Shown in pieces: positions 12,501 through 25,499 of a stretch of 64,000 nucleotides of DNA. The notes under the pieces were generated by a model. It was not told the origin of the DNA. It did no database searches and saw only the letters and a program-made list of their open reading frames with translations. The DNA comes from Mactra quadrangularis (lineage: Eukaryota > Mollusca > Bivalvia > Venerida > Mactridae), in the NCBI GenBank assembly GCA_025267735.1, contig CM046294.1, positions 44,181,570-44,245,569 on the forward strand, given 5' to 3'. The position numbers and the translations under genes are program-made. The first letter of the stretch is position 1. Each line of letters opens with the position of its first letter.

Positions 12501-15500
12501 CATTTAACTATTTTAACATATCACTTAGATTTTTTATCCAGTAAACTTTCATTTGGTCCAGTAAAAGTGATTTTTGAAATCTAGACTATGAGATATAAAT
12601 ATCCTGTTTATTATTACAGATGTATTTTCTTATGAAGAAGATGATATGGTTGATGATCCACATTTAGCTAAACATCTGAAACATTTTGGTATAAATATAT
12701 CTTCTTTACAAAAGGTAAGAGCCCCATTTATGTATTGGTTACTTGTTTTTCATTCAGTTATATAGTATGATAGGTGTATTCGTGATATGTGGTATTGCAT
12801 AATTGTCTTGAATCAGATGAATTGGTCTTCATACTTGGCTGGGGCATATCATACCCTTTCATGAAAAATTAGACTAAAATGTAAGATTATCCTCTGAAAT
12901 TGTGAGCTCTTAAATTCTGGTAAAGTTCAGGCCTTTGTAAAAATCATTTTAAATACTGTTAGTGAATGATATTTGATCCAAATAAGACTACTAACAGGTT
13001 AATTGCCACAATATTTGTCATGTTTCAATACTTGAATGTCATCTATAAACTTTGTTCAAATTTTGCCTCTGGGGTCAAACCCATCCCAAGGGGTCAACAT
13101 CCAGGACTTGACAGCTTTTTTTTAAGTCAGTTGCCCGGTTGCGCAACCAGCTATATGTAATTTGTTTAATAGCAGGTAACAAGTTGCTTGAGCTCAAATA
13201 ATGGTCTCCAGGGGCAACTGGATGACCTTTCATGTCGAGCCCTGAAAATTGTTTCAATAAATTAATCAAGAAATGACATTAAGTTGTCTATATCTAGTTG
13301 TATAGTAAAACATTGACACGAGTTTTGTGTGCTATGATTACATGTCAAATGCTATAGCCCAAGTTATTTAAAAAGCACGTCAAAACTAGTGTCTATGTTT
13401 TATTCTACAAAAAACTGTATGTTATTTCAATTCTAACATAGAAAAAGTTACCTTTAAGTTAACTAATAAGGGGCAAAATTATAACAGTATATGTATTCAA
13501 TATTGAAGCATAGATGACATCACATTAAATATAGAGTGAAAAGGCTCATGCCTATGTTAGAATCACTGGTAATCTACTGGTAAGCCTTTTTCTTGGGGAA
13601 AATTAGAGTGGTTTTCACTTATTTGGGGAAAATGACCTACTTCATAGCCAGTATAAGAAATAAATTTATTCAATCATAAGTGTTACAAAATCAATGAGAT
13701 AATCCAGTATATTATTTGGTTAAGGAGACAACATGGACTGTGTTGGGTAGGTATCTCAAATATTTTCCCTTTCTATGTGAATTGTGGTTCAACATTCCTT
13801 GGGGAGTTTTGAGGACCAAACTGGGAAAAAAAGAGTCAGTTTAGTTTGGGGAAGCAGCCTGTATTCGGCTTCTGCTTAGAAGAGTGTTTTGGCCCTGCAG
13901 TTACTACTCTAAAGCAGTCCAGCAGGGCCTTGCACCCTGTTCTTTTCACTCCTTGTCCCACTTGGCTCCTCCCTATGCAGAAATATTTACATTAGAGCAT
14001 CAACCTTCTGATGCGCCATGTTAGAATATTTCATTATCTATTTCCAGACAGAGAAAACAATGATTGAGTTGGAGATAGATTTAAATCAGAAGATTGGAGA
14101 ATGGGACGTGATACAAGAGTCTGGTAGTAAACTGACACCAATGTATGGACCTGGTTATACTGGTATGCGTAACCTTGGTAACAGCTGCTATATGAACTCT
14201 GTCATGCAAGTTGTGTTTACTCTACCTGACTTTCAGAAAAGGTAGGTGCTGCGGTCCAATGGCTGGACATTTTATAAGTATATGGGAAAGGGACCTGGGG
14301 ACCCTTACTTAGTGTAGATCAGTTGGGGAATTTTTTAATGCAATGTCATTGATAAATGAAAGGTTACTTTCATAATTTGGGAATAATGCACAATTTCAAA
14401 GAAATTTCTAAAGAGTGAGACGCCTGCAAAAGATCACTGTTACATAAGCTATAAAGCCTGAGTGGTGGCGTGTTCTTAATAATTGCCACTCCAAGTATTC
14501 CAACCCAACTGGGCCCTACTTATTTCTTTTAGCAAGTTTACTTACTGTAGTTCCACTCCTCCCAGGTGTAAATTGGAACTGTGAGGGATCACCTACGGAA
14601 ATTGATTATAATAATCGAGGGTTATCATACAAAATTGTTGAGTTGGTTGAACATGTAAAGGAAAACAGACATAACTGTGAACAAGTTACTACACACATAC
14701 TTCTGTCAGTGACAAATATTGTTTTTAGTTCTATATTTTATTGTGTGAACTCATTGTTAAATGTTTGTTTATGATAAAGTTCTCTATTTCAGATTTTTTG
14801 ATAATGTTGATGAAGTCTTTGCTAATGCCCCAGTAGATCCTACATGTGATTTTAATACACAAATGTAAGTAACCAGTTAACTCTTTATTTACCTCAGTGT
14901 TCAATCTCAAGTGGACAAGATTGTTGACTTCAAATCATTGTTTATCCTAACTGATATAGGGTCATGCAGTGTTTTGCTTAGGATGCACATTTGTTCATGC
15001 AAAATCAAAATGGCACCTATGAAATCATTTTAGTGTCCCAAAGCGCACATTTATGTCCAGTTTTTTTCTACAGTGATATTGGAATAAGCCAGAAGTTTGT
15101 TATAATTAAAAACTATGTAAAAATTATTTTGATTGGTTCCAATGTAGCTTGTATCTTAATTGCTTACTATACAAGATTTTCTATACATTGTACATTTTGT
15201 TATTTATCTTTCAGGACTAAACTAGCCCATGGTCTTCTCTCTGGAGATTATTCTAGATCACAGGAAGGTGGAGATGAAAACTCTACAGTAAGTTTACTAT
15301 TGTACATGTTTAATTTTATCTAACCCTTGAACACTTGAGTTAGATGTATATTTATTGCAAGGGACAAGGCATTATAACATTTTACTGGTAAATCATGCGA
15401 TAGCTATCTTGACATTGTTACAAATCCCATACAAAACCCACCTTGTTTTATAATGGAGCTGAAATAAATTTACATGAGCAGACTTTTCTTACTAAGCAAT

Positions 15501-18500
15501 TCTTATTTTTATATTTTTGTCTCTATTTATTTTATTATCAAGGAATCAGATAATGATATGTTTGTCTGAATTATAGTTATAAATTTTAATGCAGATTTGT
15601 AGCCACTAATTGTAATTAACAATTCATAGTGCTCAATTTTCTTGGATCCTGACGGAATCCATAACTGAAAATCACTGGAATTCCTCTCAATTTTTTTGGA
15701 TCCTGGGAATCCTGAGACACTATTTGTATCAACCTCTGGTAAGGGGTATAAACTTAAACTCTAAAGGTATCTAATAATGTATGATGTATATTTTGAAAGT
15801 TTAATTTTTATATTTACAGACACCATCTGGTATTCGTCCACAAATGTTTAAAACATTAATTGGTAAAGGTCATCCAGAATTCTCTACTAAAAGACAACAA
15901 GATGCCCAGGAATTCTTTCTACATTTGTTATCTATGTTAGAAGTAAGTTAATACACTCTTACTATTCTATTTTGTAAGTTTCTATGTTCAGGAAAATTGT
16001 TCATGGATTGAGTCAACATGAAGTGGCAGTGACCTGGTTCTCTCCAGCATCTTTTCTATGGGTGCCAGGGCTTCTGTTGGGCCCTCCTGTCCAGGGGTAG
16101 CAACCCCAGCTTGTCTCCAGGGACTTTAAGCTGAATGCAAGTGTGTATTAAGCAATATACTATAATAAGAAAATATAGCTTTCGTCATACAAAATATCCC
16201 ACTGCTTATCTAATTGAGTTTGAAATAAACATGTGATTGCTTTTCTCTATGCATACCCTGCTTAAGTCATACCCTTACATGAAAAGGTTGGTGTTTCAGC
16301 TCCTCTAGGATTAGTAAGCATATACTAGTTTAAGATAATTGTCTTATGAGCCTGTCTCTATAAGTAATCAAACAAGACATGTAAAATTCATGTAGAATTA
16401 CAATTGAATGCATATAATTGTTTTTTAAAAGACTCAATGTATAAATATTCATGTTTTTGTATTGTAGAAAAATAGTCGTGGAAAGTTAAATCCCAGTGAT
16501 TGTTTAAAGTTTAAGATAGAAGATAGAGTAGAATGTTCTGTATCCAAGAAAGTTAAATATACTGAGAGATCTGATTTCATATTAGCATTACCTATATTGA
16601 TGGACATGGTGACAAATAAAGGTAAATATACTTGAGTCAGTTTTCAGGATTTCACCTAAAGCAGTCTTTGAATAGACCTTATCTGGAATTCAAATTTATG
16701 GGTTTTTCCGCTGTGCACAACCAGTACAAACAAAGTTTTCTACTCATTATTGCTGAATGACATGAACTATGGATTAAATCCTATTGTTTTTCGTACACAT
16801 GTTTTCATTGTTACGGTGAAAGTTTGTTGGTACCGGTGGGGAAAACACAAATATTTGAATTCTGGATATAGTCTACTTAGAAAGTGGACTGTGTTTTGTA
16901 TTTCAATTTAATAGAATTCTGGTAATCTCAAATCTTGAAATTAACTAATGCTGTAAGTGTACTAAATAGATGTAGAAATTATTTTTGTATCTGTTTATTG
17001 AAAATTTTATTGTGTTATTTATTATCAAATGTCCTGATTGTATCGGCTGATTGTGAAGACAGAACTTCAAAGAATTAATTTTCAAATCAGCAAACACTTT
17101 CCTTTGGTACACAAAACAGAGCAAACATGACATGTATTCAAGTATACATGTAAAAAGACAATTGATGTACCTTTTATTAACTACTTTTTACTTTTTTCAA
17201 CAGATGCTGTCAATGCCTGGGAAGCTAAAAAGAAAGAATTAGAGGCGAGTAAACAAACTATGTAAGTATTTAATGTAAAAAAAAATCCTGCCTGGGAATG
17301 TTAAACATTTGGCATGGTGGGTTTTCAAATTGTTATACGAAATACTGTACCAATCATGAATCTTGTTGCTTAATCAATTATTTAAACATCTTAGATGATG
17401 TTTTGTACATCTAATTACTGTCTTATGACAAGAATATCACATACTTATATATCTTGACTGATCCTGTTCTTATATTTTCTGTGTTTTTTTTTCATTATCA
17501 TTATTATTATTTTATATTTGTATATAGTGCTCTTTTCATTTTGAAAATATGATGAATAAATGATAAAAATGGTTAAGATATATTTTAAAGAATACAAAAA
17601 TAATAGAATAGATACTGATGATTACTAAACATCTTTGATCGATTTAGTGACCATAGTGGTTAATAAAGAAGTAGGTTTTTATTTTTTTAAGATATTTAGA
17701 GACTGGGCACACTTGAGTGAGTCTTTTTATAGTATTGTTTCATCTTGCACACTGTCAAAGAATTATTAATGAACTGACAGGTGGATTTCAAAATCTAGAT
17801 GTATATGTAGATGTGAGTATAATAATGTTATTTTAAATGTTGTTTACAGAGATCCTAAAGATATTGTTAGACCTCGTATATCAATGAAGAGTTGTCTTGA
17901 AGTATTTGGTGCCACAGAAAATATTGAAGGATTTTATAGTACAGCGATCAATGGTACCTGTGTCGCTAATAAGTAAGTAGTGATGTCTTTTCGTATTTTT
18001 TTATCTTTCACTGTTTGCACCATGCACCATCTTAATTGATGGTCTTAATACCAGAATGGAGCTTTACTATTCTCAAGTTAAGCGTTTGAGACTTAAAAAT
18101 CAATAAAAAATTGCACAATTTTCCAATTACTTAGGTGGTTTTTATAACCGAAACTTTACTGTTGTAGCTTATTTGACTTTTGTTGAGTTGAACTGAAGGT
18201 AATTGGTGATAACAAAAGTTATGTTATGATTCTGATTCATACAAAATGTTAAATTTATTGTAATAAATGAAAAATATCATGTTTTTTAGACTGTTATCAT
18301 ATTTTTACAAAATTAAGTTTTAACGAAGAGTGGCATTAGGGATTGTATACCTTAAGGGAGGGTTGTTATATTGTTTACAGATATGTATGATGGTGTTATT
18401 AATGATACATATATTATTTCAGAACTACAAGATTATTATCATTCCCAGACTATCTTGTTGTACAAGCCAAGAAATTTACTGTTGGTGAAGATTGGGTACC

Positions 18501-21500
18501 AAAGAAATTAGGTAAAATATTCACTAACATACAAATTATTTTAGATTATTATAAATAAAATATAAATCATCAAAATTGTTTGTTTTGATATGAAAACATT
18601 CTTAATATAAGAACTTTTTTCTTCATAGATAAAACATTTGGGACTTATTAATTTTGTCAAAAATCTCTTGATTTTGCAATAGCTAATGTGGTTTTAAGTC
18701 ATATTTTGTTGACCAATGCAACAAGAAAAAATATCAAATTTTATCTTGACATTGAAATTTTAACTGTTCCGTGATTATACTTATATTAGTAATTATATGG
18801 TAAAAACACTTGCAGCAGTATACATGTGCATGATCTGTTTTTTTTCTCAAAATCTCATTTGTCCAAGAACTTATGGAGGATGACATAAGTAATTTCAATC
18901 AATGGTGTAAAACTATGTTTTCTGTGTGTATATTTTATAGATATATCACTAGATGTGTTACAAGATTTAGATTTAACTCCACTTAGAGGTAAAGGTTTAC
19001 AACCTGGTGAGGAATTGTTACCTGAATCCAACACTGAACAACCACAAGGTAATCTTTTTTATTTCTTACGATAGTCTGGATTTCTGGTTGTCATGCTGTA
19101 AGCCAAAACCATGAAATTTCTTTTTATATATAGTAGGCCTCCTAGCGAAACCTTTAAAACTTTTAAAAACCTTTATTTTCAATTAAGCCTGCTAGGAGGC
19201 TTGTATGAGGAATGATGATTTTCAGACCTAAGACAAATTCCATTGACCATGGACTGTGCTTGAGTGGTAAGATTTGCTGAATTCTAATTACTGTAATCTT
19301 TCACTGACCATGTTTGTTACATGAAAAAGTTGAAAGTTTCTTAGGAAGTAATGACAACTAGTACAATGACAATGGTTCATTGAACTCTCCTCATTATATG
19401 GCTGAGAATTTTTTAAGGGGGGGAGTATGTTTCTTTATACACATGTTTTTATTCTGATAGTGAAAGTAAGTTAGTACTGCCTGGTAAAAAACCGAATATT
19501 TGAAATCCAGATATAGTCTATTAAGTCTAAATGATAGAAAATATTTATATTTTCAGTACAAATAGATGAAGGTACAGTAGCGATGTTAGTTGATATGGGT
19601 TTTCCTATCGAAGGATGTAAGAAAGCAGTGTATCATACAGGTAATACTGGTGTGGAATCTGCTATGAACTGGGTCATGGAACATATGGGAGATCCAGGTA
19701 GGTCTAGTTTATTATTTGTAGTTTATTATTTGTTTGGGTTTATCATTGTGATTATCAGCTATAGCCAAGGGTCCAGTAAAGCTAGGTTAAGTGTGCTGGC
19801 CTCCGTGAAAAAAACCTTATTGTGTTGATTCTATATCAAATATATATAATCTATCTAATAGGTAATATTAGAACTTAGAAAAGGGCAGGGAGATCGGAAA
19901 AAGGGGCCGTGTGCATATGAGGATTGATATTTTAAAGTAACTTTGTGCATAGAGGAGCTAAAAAGGGTGGGGATTAGAGGAAAAGGGCAGGGTGCAGCCC
20001 TCTGTTATCATGTTATAAAATAATCACTATAAATCATAGCTAGGGGCTGTGAGTCTGTCTCTGTTGTGGATAGGTTCAAGTTCTTCTTCTTCGATAATGG
20101 CTATCACTCAGTCATTATTGACTGTTATGGCCATGCGTGGGGTGTTAGTACAAAAGTAAGCTCCCAGGCTTCAAGGTATAAGTTAGTAATTCAATAGCTG
20201 TATTACTTTACTGTCAATGGATTGTGTGTTCATTAAACCCAGCTAGTGACCATGGGTCTGAATGATGAAGTGCAGATAATTGCTCTTGGAGTAATTAAAC
20301 CTAGTATTAGTGAACCCTAAACTATCCAACTAATATAATTGGGACTATAAAAGATGGTGATTTTATGTAATGCTATAAAATCCTACCCAATAAGTAACTG
20401 TATAGATGACTTTGAGGCCACAACAAGTTGATCATGTGTTTTACAGATTTTTATGAGCAAGCAAGGAAATAAAATCTTTTTGGGGGGTAAAAACCCTCAA
20501 ATATTAATCTACATGTTTGTATGTTTCAGATTTTGGAGCACCATTTGAAGTGGGAGGAGCTAAGAAATCATCAAGTTTTACACCTAATGAGGAAGCTATG
20601 GCCATGATAATGTCTATGGGATTTACACCTGATCAAGCCAAGAAAGCATTGAAAGCTACGGTATGAAATATATTTAGATTGTATTGTATATAAAACTTAG
20701 ATAAATCTGAAAAATGGTCTTTATATATTAAAATTGTAAATGTTTATATTCAAAATAATGTCACTTTACAAGATAAATAACAGAGTCATTTTAGAGACAG
20801 AATGATATTGTGTTACATTTGTGTAATAAAGTCTATAAAATAACAGAAAAAGCATGAAGGAAACTGAATATTTGTCAATAATGGAGTAAGATCTTTTTTT
20901 ATGTTAGCTTGTATGCTCAGAAAATGATTTTTTCTCTGCTGGCTATGCCCACTCTTGTAAATACAATGTACTTATATGTTTCCTGAGCTCTGAAATAAGG
21001 GCTTGCCCTTTTTTGTGTTATCCCTGGTGTTGGTGTGCAATACATAGTTACTACATCATGATGTCTGTGATATTTATGTTTGTATGTTTTTACTATGTGT
21101 ACACTATGCCAAATTAATATTATTATTATTTATTATTATATATTATTGAAATAAATATGGATCTTACACCAAAATTGACAGATTTTCTTAGTAAAGCTTA
21201 AGCATCATGCTAATGATTACATTAAACTGACTTTACAGCTATTTCTGATGCAGAAAGATGTTGAGTGGTATAAAAAACTAAATAGTTCAACTGAAATCAT
21301 GTAACAGTTGCTGCCTCAAATTTTCACAAGCACAAGCTCAATTTCATGAGCATAAATATCACAAAGCTCAACTTTATGAAATATGTAATTTTCGTTAACC
21401 CCCAACTATTTTCTAATGTCCACCAGGCTTTGACTACATTTTGTTGTTGGCTAGGGTGATGACTAGCTTAAGCCGTTAAGGAAACAAAGAATTCTTGCTG

Positions 21501-22669
21501 CTTGTGATAACAATTTGATAATTTATTTCATGTTTTTGTTACTTCAGGATAATAATTTAGAACGTGCAGCAGAATGGATATTTAGTCACGCTGACGAGAT
21601 AGAAACTCCGATGGAAACGGATGAACCATCTAACAATACAGCATCTGTACAAAATTATAGAGATGGTAGCGGAAGTAAGTTGTTTTATTATAAAACTACA
21701 TTATGTTTTATTTTACCTCACACAATTTGTTTACTATATATTCTTATGTGACATCACTGGGTGATAATCCATAATTGCACCCTCTTGACATCACCTGACA
21801 GTCCACTTGACATCACCTATCAGCCCACTTAAAGCTATGGGAGACCACTGCGTTGGAGTTTGCTAAAACTAGGACCCGCGTTTAAGCCATCCAATTTGAA
21901 TAACCTCCTTTGCACAGACACTTGCTTTTTACTTACAAACTTAAGTGGTGTAAAAATATCTTCAAGTTCAGAAGCAAATAAAACAGATAAAATTTAACGT
22001 TTTGAGCATATTAAATCGTCAACAGTTTCTGATTTTTGTTCAGTATCTCAAAATAAATATCCTTCAGAGGATGATAGAACGGAACATTCAGCCTTGACAA
22101 ATAATGTCAACCTTGGCTAAAGGCTTGGATGACATTACTTGTCTTTGGTGAACATTCTGTTCTATCACCCTCTGTAGGATGTGACATTTATATAAAACCA
22201 TTTGTGCCTGAAAGTCCTTATCTAGTGTTTTTAAAAAAGCTCTAGGACTCGACAATAATTTCTAAAAAAGTTCAGAGGTCCTGGTTGGACAACCAGCTAT
22301 ATATTTAACTTGACCAAACCAAATGTTTACTAGCAATAACATGTAAAAGATTGATTTTCATACAATTTACTCTGAAATGAAGTAGTTCATTTGTATGTAC
22401 TTAAAAAAATACTGTTTCAAGTTTGTGTTTTAAATTAATTTTGGGATAAGGTTAAGTATATATTTTATTTATCTGTCATATTTTGTATCATTTCAGAATA
22501 CAAGCTTGTAGCATTCATCAGTCATATGGGTACTTCAACTATGGTTGGACACTATGTATGTCATATATTAAAAGATGGAAAATGGGTGATATTTAATGAT
22601 GAAAAAGTTGCCCTATCAGAACACCCACCTATGGACTTGGCTTATTTATATGTCTACAAACGTGTCTGA
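9539..22669 (+). CDS. USP5: Ubiquitin carboxyl-terminal hydrolase 5/13, 18 exons, N-terminus not found
   Basis: This enzyme takes apart unanchored polyubiquitin chains in the cytosol and nucleus, recycling ubiquitin. Exons: 9539-9590, 10147-10265, 10791-10897, 11679-11914, 12620-12714, 14048-14241, 14793-14864, 15215-15287, 15820-15942, 16468-16621, 17204-17261, 17850-17972, 18423-18511, 18941-19048, 19557-19697, 20530-20660, 21548-21674, 22497-22669. All junctions are GT-AG and keep the frame, giving about 724 residues. Order: UBP zinc finger, Cys box, QQD box, UBA1, UBA2, His box. Vertebrate USP5 has about 835-858 residues, so about 90 N-terminal residues (the first zinc-finger-like domain) are absent. 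The first exon could start at 9539 or at the tandem acceptor 9549. Invertebrates usually have one gene for the USP5/USP13 pair, so the symbol stands for both. Confidence 0.93.
11679..11914 (+). other. UBP-type zinc finger exon of the deubiquitinase
   Basis: The exon encodes GWKCEKCD ... [14 protein letters not shown] ... [14 protein letters not shown]. The Cys and His spacing matches the ZnF-UBP domain, which grips the free C-terminal Gly-Gly of unanchored ubiquitin. All metal-ligand positions expected from the family appear to be present. Confidence 0.9.
12125..12484. mobile_element. Foldback MITE in a deubiquitinase intron
   Basis: The left end AAGGGACTTTAGTCAGTTAT is mirrored on the right by ATAACTGACAAAAGTCCCT. 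The two ends are about 360 bp apart, with no ORF of note between them. Confidence 0.65.
14048..14241 (+). other. Catalytic cysteine box exon of the deubiquitinase
   Basis: The exon encodes [20 protein letters not shown]. In the USP family the Cys of this GNSCYMN motif is the nucleophile. It is intact, so the enzyme is predicted to be active. Confidence 0.92.
14500..14620 (+). mobile_element. SINE family B, 3' part only
   Basis: The segment carries TTTTAGCAAGTTTACTTACT and CCTCCCAGGTGTAAATTGGA, matching the tail of the family B copies at 36862 and 56317. The tRNA-like head is missing. Confidence 0.4.
15820..15942 (+). other. QQD box exon of the deubiquitinase
   Basis: The exon encodes [20 protein letters not shown], the conserved second motif of USP peptidases, with the QQDAQEF core intact. 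Confidence 0.9.
16671..16877. mobile_element. MITE, AATAGACYWTATC family
   Basis: The left end (AATAGACCTTATCTGGAATT) and right end (AAATATTTGAATTCTGGATA, then TAGTCT) are inverted copies. Relatives lie at 24751, 38830 and 63198, with a partial copy near 19440-19525. It sits in an intron between two peptidase exons. Confidence 0.7.
19557..21674 (+). other. UBA1 and UBA2 domains of the deubiquitinase (three exons)
   Basis: UBA1 (exon 19557-19697) reads [20 protein letters not shown] followed by a [15 protein letters not shown] helix. UBA2 spans exons 20530-20660 ([20 protein letters not shown]) and 21548-21674 ([14 protein letters not shown]). The MGF and GF loops, which contact ubiquitin in this fold, are present in both. 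Confidence 0.9.
22059..22180. repeat. Palindromic hairpin, about 120 bp
   Basis: ATCCTTCAGAGGATGATAGA is mirrored by TCTATCACCCTCTGTAGGAT, and the arms continue inward through GAACATTC with mismatches. It could be a small foldback MITE. Confidence 0.6.
22497..22669 (+). other. Catalytic histidine exon and C-terminus of the deubiquitinase
   Basis: The last exon encodes [19 protein letters not shown] and a VIFNDEKV motif, ending in YLYVYKRV and a TGA. The GHYVCH histidine is the general base in USP peptidases. Confidence 0.92.
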
Positions 22670-24052
22670 TCTTTGTTGACTTTGAACTGTTGCTAATTTT
22701 TGCTTGATTGGCTAATTTCAGCAGATGCCAGCCTCGCTTGATCATAAGTGAATGAATTTTAACTCTGATGTTATGCAATTAACTTAGCAAATATATCAGC
22801 AGAGGCTTTGCTATGTCAAACAAAGTTTATTATACATTATTGCTGAGAACTACTTAATACAGATAAAATATTTGTGTTCTTTGCTATGTAAAATATATAT
22901 ATATAATTATATAGGGCCACTTGATAAATTATGTTATTTAATTCATTTAATGAAAGTAAAAATGAACTTAAATCAATCAGTTTTTCATAAGTGGTTAAGC
23001 GCCTTTCAGCTGATTACATAATTTTATGTTGACAGCCCAGACAAATTCTTTAAATAACTATTTTAAGCATTAACTGGCTCAGTCACTGTTAAAGTTAATA
23101 TTATCTTTTCTCATACTCAAAATTGTATATAAATGGAAAGCAGTCCTCTAACAATGTCAATTTGTGTGCATTTTGATGCACAACCTTAAAAGATAGTGAT
23201 TTTATGTTTAAAAATCTAATCCAATTGTAATGGTTTAGATGATCTTTTTATTTATTTTTCAGTTATTTTTCACTTGCCACAATCTATATGTCAGTTTGCC
23301 TCAAATTATTAATAATTATTAACAATAACAGCCACTGGCAGATAATTCAAAATATTCCAAAAACATTGAACAAGTGAACTAGTTTTAATATGCTTTATGA
23401 ACTTAATAAATATAACTTGTAACTCAGAACTGTACGAAAGAACATAGGAACTTTAATTGTGCTTTATTTATAATGTTCATGTATCATCTTTGCAATATCA
23501 TTTTCATTCATGAAATCTGTAGCCATATTTTTAATACTGAAGTGATCAAATTTATCTGAGAGACAATGAGTATTGTTTCAATTGAGAAATAACATACATT
23601 TGTCTATATTTTGTTTTTAATACAAGATTGAGTTCTGCAGTTGAATGGCTCAAGTCACAGACTTTAAATTATGGTAATTTTTCACTGAAATTGAGTGATT
23701 TTTACCCCAGCTATCTATCATTCCTGTGTACATGCAAGAGTAAATACAAATGGATTACAATTTTTTAGAACTGCTTTGAAACAGCAAAATAAATTGAAAA
23801 ATTGGCTAATTTAACGTTGAAATATTTCTGAGAGAATTTTGGGACCGCAGATCTATTTAAATTTCCTTGAATTTTGTAAAATTGTGTTTCCCCCAAAAAA
23901 TGTAACTCTATTGTAGATGTTAACAGATGATAGAAATCTAGTACTGGCGTATCCCATTAACAGTGGTAAGGTGAACTGTCCACCTTACATGACTAAGAAT
24001 CTAGAATAAGGGACTAAAATCTCAAACTCTAATGTAACATTATATGGGGCTC
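22670..24052 (+). other. Deubiquitinase 3' UTR and flank
   Basis: No coding exon was seen after the TGA at 22667-22669. Possible AATAAA poly(A) signals on the plus strand lie at 23405-23410 and 23788-23793. Which one is used cannot be told from sequence alone. Confidence 0.4.
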
Positions 24053-24510
24053 ATTGCCTTACGATTTCATTACGTATCGCTAAGAAAAAGCGCTTTCTTG
24101 TCGCTCTTCTTCTTAGGAAGCAGCTCGCTATTTACGTCACCAATCAAGATGGTAGCCTGTGCCGAGTAACACTTTTGCGCTTATTGCAATTGCAGGTTTT
24201 CGGGGCGATTTCCAACTAAATAAGTCTTTAACAAGTATAAAATCATTGCAAAAACATATGTTTATGTGAACAATTACACATATTTATTAATTTCATTTTA
24301 TCTATAGTCAGTCAAACATAAAAACCAAATTGTCGGCAAACAGGAAGTTACATTTCTGCGGAGGCAGCCATTTTGATTTGTTAAAGCGCTCTCAAGTAGC
24401 GAAGATTTTTTTCGCTAGCTTTTGCTACGTAGCGAAATGAAGCGATATCTTGTAGCAAGTCGTTTCCTATGATTTTGCTACGAAGCGATACCTATTGAAA
24501 TGCTTAGGCA
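24053..24510. mobile_element. Dispersed repeat of about 460 bp between the two genes
   Basis: Ends are short inverted motifs (TTGCCTTA and CTTAGGCAA). The left half, with AAAAAGCGCTTTCTTG and AGTATAAAATCATTGCAAAA, recurs at 50700-50950. Inside are several CTACGWAGCGA copies. Locally it is more CG-rich than its surroundings. No ORF was seen. Confidence 0.55.
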
Positions 24511-24750
24511 ACATGCCCATGTACGTGTATATTTAAATGTATGATTCTACACTTTGGTGCATATTTGTTTTGAATGTATATTTAATGATTTTATATACAT
24601 CATGTTTGTTTTTCTGAATGTTGTTTTGCTTGCACTGTTGACATAAATAATGTTTATTCAACTGCTACATAGTTTGTTGCTTTATTTATCCTTGAATTTT
24701 TATCACAGTTTGCAATTTTTCAGGTCTAGCCTTTTTTATTCCTGTTTGGA

Positions 24751-25008
24751 AATAGACCTTATCGGAACACAAATTTTGTGGGTTTTTCTGTTCTTCGGCA
24801 GGCAGCACATAGGTTATTATACATTATAATAACGACTTTATTTAATGTGGATAACATATTTGGCCAAAACCAATTTTCAATATGGTCCACATTATAGCTG
24901 AAAAGCACAGAATACGGAATATTGTTCTTAGTACGCAAACTTTTATTGTGACCGTGAAAGTTTGTTCGTACCGCTGGGAAATTCTAAATATTTGAATTCC
25001 CACATACG
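24751..25008. mobile_element. MITE, AATAGACYWTATC family, diverged copy
   Basis: It starts AATAGACCTTATCGGAACAC and ends near AAATATTTGAATTCCCACAT, matching the copies at 16671 and 38830 at both ends. Confidence 0.55.
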
Positions 25009-25254
25009 TTAAATAACAAGAACTCATGTGTTATAATCTTTAATGAAATAAATAATATATATTATTTAATCAGAAATAAATTCAAAACATAATAAAATAT
25101 CACAGTTCTAAATGTTTATAAATTATCAAATATATTAGATGTTACGCCTTATCATTGTGCAAAACTCTTTTTGCTATAAAACTTCATCAGATGTAGATAT
25201 ATACACTTTAAACTATATTACTATTGTTAACACCATTGGACGGTTCATTAAAAG

Positions 25255-25495
25255 TTGGACGGCAAGTCAAATACAACGTTATTTAATCACTTGGAGAGCA
25301 TGAATTGAGAATTAAGAGTTCATCACTTTTTTTTCTGATAGCAAGTCATGGTAGAACATTATTGCATCCCTCAGATAGCCATAAATTGAGAATTCAGAGT
25401 TAATCACTTATGTTTTTTTCTAATTGCAAGTCAAGGAAAAACGTTATTTAATCCATTTGATGGTATGAATTAAGAGTTGATATTTGATCACTTTG
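25255..25495. repeat. Three degenerate about 82-bp tandem units, likely in the CFAP74 3' UTR
   Basis: GCAAGTCAARK... recurs near 25262, 25342 and 25427, each followed by AACRTTATTT and a GAATTRAGA motif. It starts just after the CFAP74 stop codon. A minus-strand AATAAA, a possible poly(A) signal, lies near 24837-24843. Confidence 0.5.
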
Positions 25496-25499
25496 TACT